From NCBI GenBank assembly GCA_028682895.1, contig JAJRAK010000052.1, positions 1 to 64,000 on the forward strand: 64,000 nt of DNA. The letters run 5' to 3'. The first letter of the stretch is position 1, and each line of letters begins with the position of its first letter. The translations under genes were made by a program, and so were the position numbers. The DNA is from Methanomassiliicoccales archaeon (GTDB taxonomy: Archaea; Thermoplasmatota; Thermoplasmata; Methanomassiliicoccales; UBA472). The notes below the pieces were generated by a model. That model was not told the origin of the DNA and ran no database searches. It saw nothing but the letters and a program-made list of their open reading frames with translations. Shown piece after piece: positions 60,727 through 64,000 of the stretch.

Positions 60727-61716
60727 TCACCTGTTAGCGATTATCGCTTCGGAGATGTCCAATACGTTCGATCCGGCCTTGCGCAGGTTCAGGCAGCAGA
60801 ATGGACAGGCGGTGATCACGCCGCGGACATCAGCTTTCCGATAGACATCCGCCTTGGAGACGGCGATGGAGTCGGACGTATCAGGGAAGCCGGAGAGCAT
60901 CCCTCCTCCTCCGCCGCAGCACCTGTCCTCCTCAGGCAGGCGCACCAGGTCCACGCCGGCGCGCTCCAGCACGGACATCATATCGTCCGCCGTCCAGGGA
61001 CTGACCCCCCTTTTGAGGTGACAGGGCACCTGCAGCGCCCATCGGCCTTCGACCGCAGAGCTGAACCTACCTTCCGGAAGAATCTCGACCAGGTGCTCGG
61101 CCTTGATGCCATATACCTCACGCAACTGGTATGTGCATCCGGGGCAGGAGGTGATGATGCGGTCGTATCTGGAGAACACCTTCATGTTGCTCTGCCTGAG
61201 CCCCTCCGCCTCCTGATCTGCGCCGATCTTGAGCAAAGGGGAACCGCAGCACTTGACCTGACTGGAGATGTCGTGCGCGATCCCTAATGAATCGAGAAGG
61301 CGCGAGACCGACGATACCATATCAGGAAGCTTTCCCAGACCGATACATCCCGGGAAGTAGAGCGCCTTCTCCCCGTTCTCCTTCCAGGAACGGAAGTCGT
61401 TGTCGACCGTCCGTCCCATTCTCCTTATGTTCTCCCTCATGCGCTGATGGCCGGGGAGCGATGGCATTGATGTGACCATCTCCCCCCTGAGCCTGATCAT
61501 GGAACGGGTGATGGTGATCGAGGAGGGGCAGGCCCATTCACAGGCGTGGCACATGGTACATTTGAAGGATACCTTACCCATGCTGAGGCGTTCCGAGAAG
61601 CGGGGGGCGTCTATCCCTACCGTGCGCGGCCCGGGGAAATCGGAGCCGCGTGGATCGTTGAGGACAGGGCAGGCCTGCATGCAGCTGCCGCATTTGATGC
61701 ACCGCCCTTCGTTCAT
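60727..61716 (-). CDS. glpC: Anaerobic glycerol-3-phosphate dehydrogenase subunit C
   Basis: A 329-residue electron-transfer subunit. Two 4Fe-4S motifs open the protein (CIKCGSCMQACP and CTMCHACEWACP). Two CCG domains follow, with CCGSPLL near residue 156 and CCGGGGGML near 264, like HdrB and GlpC proteins. It passes electrons from GlpAB to the membrane quinone pool or another acceptor; which acceptor this organism uses is unknown. The start overlaps the glpB stop (ATGA). Confidence 0.9.
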   Translation of the reverse strand: MNEGRCIKCGSCMQACPVLNDPRGSDFPGPRTVGIDAPRFSERLSMGKVSFKCTMCHACEWACPSSITITRSMIRLRGEMVTSMPSLPGHQRMRENIRRMGRTVDNDFRSWKENGEKALYFPGCIGLGKLPDMVSSVSRLLDSLGIAHDISSQVKCCGSPLLKIGADQEAEGLRQSNMKVFSRYDRIITSCPGCTYQLREVYGIKAEHLVEILPEGRFSSAVEGRWALQVPCHLKRGVSPWTADDMMSVLERAGVDLVRLPEEDRCCGGGGGMLSGFPDTSDSIAVSKADVYRKADVRGVITACPFCCLNLRKAGSNVLDISEAIIANR

Positions 61717-62762
61717 AGCGCCTCCATTGCCTGGACCGTCATCCAGGCATCGTCCAGGGCAGTTGCCAGCCCGTTCCCAAACGACCTACGTTCTGAGCAA
61801 AGGCAATCACCAGCGCCGAACGCGTTCTTCATCTCATGCCCGGACCGATCGCGCAAGCGCTGACCGATATGCGCATAACCGCCCCCGATCCCCGGGCAAT
61901 TTATCGTCTGGAACGTGTTGAAAGGGTCAGAGATGCCTTCTGTCGACAGCAGCGTTCCGTCCACCAGAGGGCCCCCGGTCGCCAGCAATAACGCGTCCAT
62001 GTCCAGGCGCCTGGAGTCCAGCCCACCCTTCACCTCTACCTGGACCGCGCGGTCCCCATTTGTCCTGATCGATGTCACCTTTCGCCCGGACCATACAACG
62101 GCCCCGGAGCTTACCGCGGATGAGAGCAGCATCTCCAGGAACCTCTGCCCCGGGATGCCCAGGGGGGTCACGGCCTCCATGAGCCTTCTGCCGCAACGGC
62201 GTTCCAGCTCTCCCATCCTCATGTAATCGTGCAGTGTGAACATGGGAGGCAGAAGTATCGACTCGCCCGCTGCGTCCTTCATGACCTCCACCAGACGGTC
62301 CGATAGCGCCTCGTCCCTGAAGGTCGCGGCCAGTGTCATTTCTGGAGAAATTTCCACGTCAGCGGTCATCGCATCGACCTTTGGAGCCCATCCAGACAAC
62401 ATGGACGCGGTCAGCCGGGGGCGCAGGGAAGGATGGCCCCCTATGCCCAGCACGGTGATGCTGTTTGGCATCCTATCAGAGAACATGGAATGAACTGGCA
62501 AGAGCGTGCAATCGAAGCGCGTGCCCAGGTTGGTCGCGCCAGTTCCCGGGCCGGTCATGGGCATGCCGTTGGACCGGGCCATCTTCAATATCTCCTCGAT
62601 ACATCCATCGTTCACGATCTGCCCTTTGATGCATCCTGTGGACATGGCGCTTGCCGGTGTTCCGCGACCGACCACTGTGACCTTCCAGCCCTTTTTGGCC
62701 AGCAGGTACGAGGAGAAGAGCCCGCTCGCACCCATCCCCACGACCACGGCGTTCCTGCTCAT
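61713..62762 (-). CDS. glpB: Anaerobic glycerol-3-phosphate dehydrogenase subunit B
   Basis: A 349-residue FAD/NAD-binding protein: VVVGMGASGLFSSYLLAKKG is the dinucleotide fold at the N terminus, and GIGGGYAHIGQRLRDRSG near residue 300 contacts FAD. GlpB pairs with GlpA. Starts and stops overlap with both neighbours, so glpA, glpB and glpC make one transcription unit. Confidence 0.9.
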   Translation of the reverse strand: MSRNAVVVGMGASGLFSSYLLAKKGWKVTVVGRGTPASAMSTGCIKGQIVNDGCIEEILKMARSNGMPMTGPGTGATNLGTRFDCTLLPVHSMFSDRMPNSITVLGIGGHPSLRPRLTASMLSGWAPKVDAMTADVEISPEMTLAATFRDEALSDRLVEVMKDAAGESILLPPMFTLHDYMRMGELERRCGRRLMEAVTPLGIPGQRFLEMLLSSAVSSGAVVWSGRKVTSIRTNGDRAVQVEVKGGLDSRRLDMDALLLATGGPLVDGTLLSTEGISDPFNTFQTINCPGIGGGYAHIGQRLRDRSGHEMKNAFGAGDCLCSERRSFGNGLATALDDAWMTVQAMEAL

Positions 62763-64000
62763 CCCTTCCTCCTTAGGCCGTAGACGCCGCTCAGAAGATG
62801 TTCCCGCAGCATTTCCTGGCGCCGCTGATCGCCCGATGCCATCGTCTGCCCTCTTCCTCTTTCATCCAGGAAATCGTTGAAGGTCGGGACCGCTTCCACG
62901 TGACGCCTCTCCACCATGATGTCCAGGACGGCGAGGGAGCAATCAAGCCCCTGGCAGTATCCCATGCCAGCCCTGGTCCGGCGCATCACGTCCGCCATCG
63001 TCAACACGTCCGGGCTCTGAAGCACGTGCTCCACCTCGGTATGCAACACTTGTTCGCAGGAGCAGATGACCTTCGGGGACGACGTGGAGATGGATGAGGC
63101 CTTCGCACCGTACTTGCGGACCAGCCTGGTGGATGCTATGCTACCGCCTACGGGCACCGCCCCGGGGCTCAGTTCCTCCAGATGTGTCCTGCAGTTTACG
63201 CTGTTGCCGAGCATGCCGCATACCTGGTCGGAGACCTTCTCTGCCATGAGGCGATATGTGGTCAGCTTCCCTCCGGCGACGCTCAGAAGGTTGTCGACGT
63301 CCTCCGAACGTATGACACTGAACGACCTGCTCGCTTCCCGGCCGCCGCTCCCTCCCAGCAATGGCCTCACACCGCAGTAGGCGCGTACTACGCGAGCGTT
63401 GCGGAGCCCGGGCAGGAGCACCGCGGCCTCCTTTTTCAGCAGATCGATGTCCCCGGCGGAGACCGTGGCGCCCTCATATGATGGGGCGGACCGTGAGGTT
63501 GTGCCGAGTATCGTTGACGTATGATTCGGCACGGCGATGTCCCCGTTAGACGGAGGCCGCAGTCGGTTCACCACACGCCCACAGCATCGTCCGTCGAAGA
63601 CCAACATGCTCCCCTGGTCCAATGCCATCTTCAGATCGGCCCCGGCCAGACCTGCCACCGTCGGCGCCCAGGAACCCGCGGCGTTAACGATGATCTCCGG
63701 AGATACCTCATGTCTCTGTCCATCGCGCTCGTCCACATACTCGACATCGGACGCCCTCCCATCCTTGACCTTGATACCGGTGACGCGGCAATGGTTGAGC
63801 ACCGTGGCGCCGTTCTCCCGAGCCTGGTCCACATTGGCCTGGACCAGTGCGAATGGGTCGATGGAACCGTCCTCGACCTCGAAACATCTGGTGATGCCTG
63901 GGTCCAGTCCAGGCTCCAGAGATAGTGCCTCCTTGAGGCTGAGCTCGGCCGTCGGGACTCCGGCGGCATGGCATGATCCTTTGAAAACATCACCGAACCC
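62759..64000 (-). CDS. glpA: Anaerobic glycerol-3-phosphate dehydrogenase subunit A, 3' part (start outside window)
   Basis: The minus-strand frame is open from 64000 to its stop at 62759: 413 residues, beginning in the window with GFGDVFKGSCHAAGVP. The N-terminal FAD motif lies beyond the window. The core contains GSIDPFALVQANVDQARENG and VRAYCGVRPLLGG; the C terminus carries a Cys-rich BFD-like cluster site (CSCEQVLH...GMGYCQGLDC) seen in GlpA. It oxidises glycerol-3-phosphate to dihydroxyacetone phosphate. Archaeal membrane lipids use glycerol-1-phosphate, so this enzyme points to use of external glycerol or bacterial/eukaryotic lipids. Confidence 0.92.
   Translation of the reverse strand, partial: GFGDVFKGSCHAAGVPTAELSLKEALSLEPGLDPGITRCFEVEDGSIDPFALVQANVDQARENGATVLNHCRVTGIKVKDGRASDVEYVDERDGQRHEVSPEIIVNAAGSWAPTVAGLAGADLKMALDQGSMLVFDGRCCGRVVNRLRPPSNGDIAVPNHTSTILGTTSRSAPSYEGATVSAGDIDLLKKEAAVLLPGLRNARVVRAYCGVRPLLGGSGGREASRSFSVIRSEDVDNLLSVAGGKLTTYRLMAEKVSDQVCGMLGNSVNCRTHLEELSPGAVPVGGSIASTRLVRKYGAKASSISTSSPKVICSCEQVLHTEVEHVLQSPDVLTMADVMRRTRAGMGYCQGLDCSLAVLDIMVERRHVEAVPTFNDFLDERGRGQTMASGDQRRQEMLREHLLSGVYGLRRKG

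Noticed and set aside
1-64000. CRISPR arrays, tRNA and rRNA genes, insertion sequences
   Set aside because: No regularly spaced repeats, no cloverleaf with acceptor and T arms, no rRNA stretches and no transposase genes were found on either strand; the Cas4-like gene stands alone.

Overview
The window is archaeal chromosomal DNA, GC-rich and about 95% coding. No rRNA, tRNA, insertion sequence or CRISPR array was seen. The markers are archaeal: aIF2-beta, SRP19, S8e, the exosome, prefoldin, KEOPS Pcc1, the archaeal L3-to-SecY ribosomal operon, RaSEA, and TATA boxes placed for short-leader or leaderless transcripts. An MvhADG hydrogenase joined to a long HdrA, and a secY-to-cbf5 segment without adk, L34e and L14e, point to Thermoplasmatota, possibly close to Methanomassiliicoccales. 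That placement is inference. The glpABC operon suggests glycerol-3-phosphate use as well.

Layout. 1-6658: the pyrG end, aIF2-beta, a presenilin-like protease, three metallophosphoesterases, S8e, SRP19, a DUF211 protein and the NAD(P)HX repair enzyme. 6758-13090 (minus): hdrA-mvhD-mvhG-mvhA behind a long structured leader. 13281-15423: a membrane-anchored RING-like zinc protein, FtsZ and RNase P Pop5. 15527-20276: proteasome alpha, SBDS, exosome Rrp4/41/42, L37Ae, RpoP, Pcc1 and prefoldin beta. 20344-25168: a DHH phosphoesterase, TyrRS, a flavin disulfide reductase, RaSEA and a DUF5611 protein. 25250-41032: a structured leader, then 24 ribosomal, translation and RNase P genes, then SecY, an EMC3-like protein, CMP kinase and Cbf5.

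41023-64000 is more accessory: an MBL-fold nuclease and a Nudix enzyme; a three-gene cassette (RecA-fold protein without Walker A, a small helical protein, and a family B polymerase with a broken proofreading domain); a TctA-like membrane protein; an ABC exporter; purine salvage (two phosphoribosyltransferases and adenine deaminase); two PD-(D/E)XK nucleases (CDIN1/TPD-like and a membrane-embedded Cas4-like protein); GlmU-GlmS; a pair of KaiC/GvpD-like ATPases; and glpABC, which runs off the window end.

The most notable signals are the RecA-fold/polymerase cassette, where both end proteins finish in PCNA-binding-like motifs, suggesting an archaeal counterpart of the bacterial ImuA/ImuB/DnaE2 mutasome; the roughly 300-nt structured leader of the hdrA-mvh operon; the ribosomal-operon leader; and the Cas4-like nuclease carrying four membrane helices.
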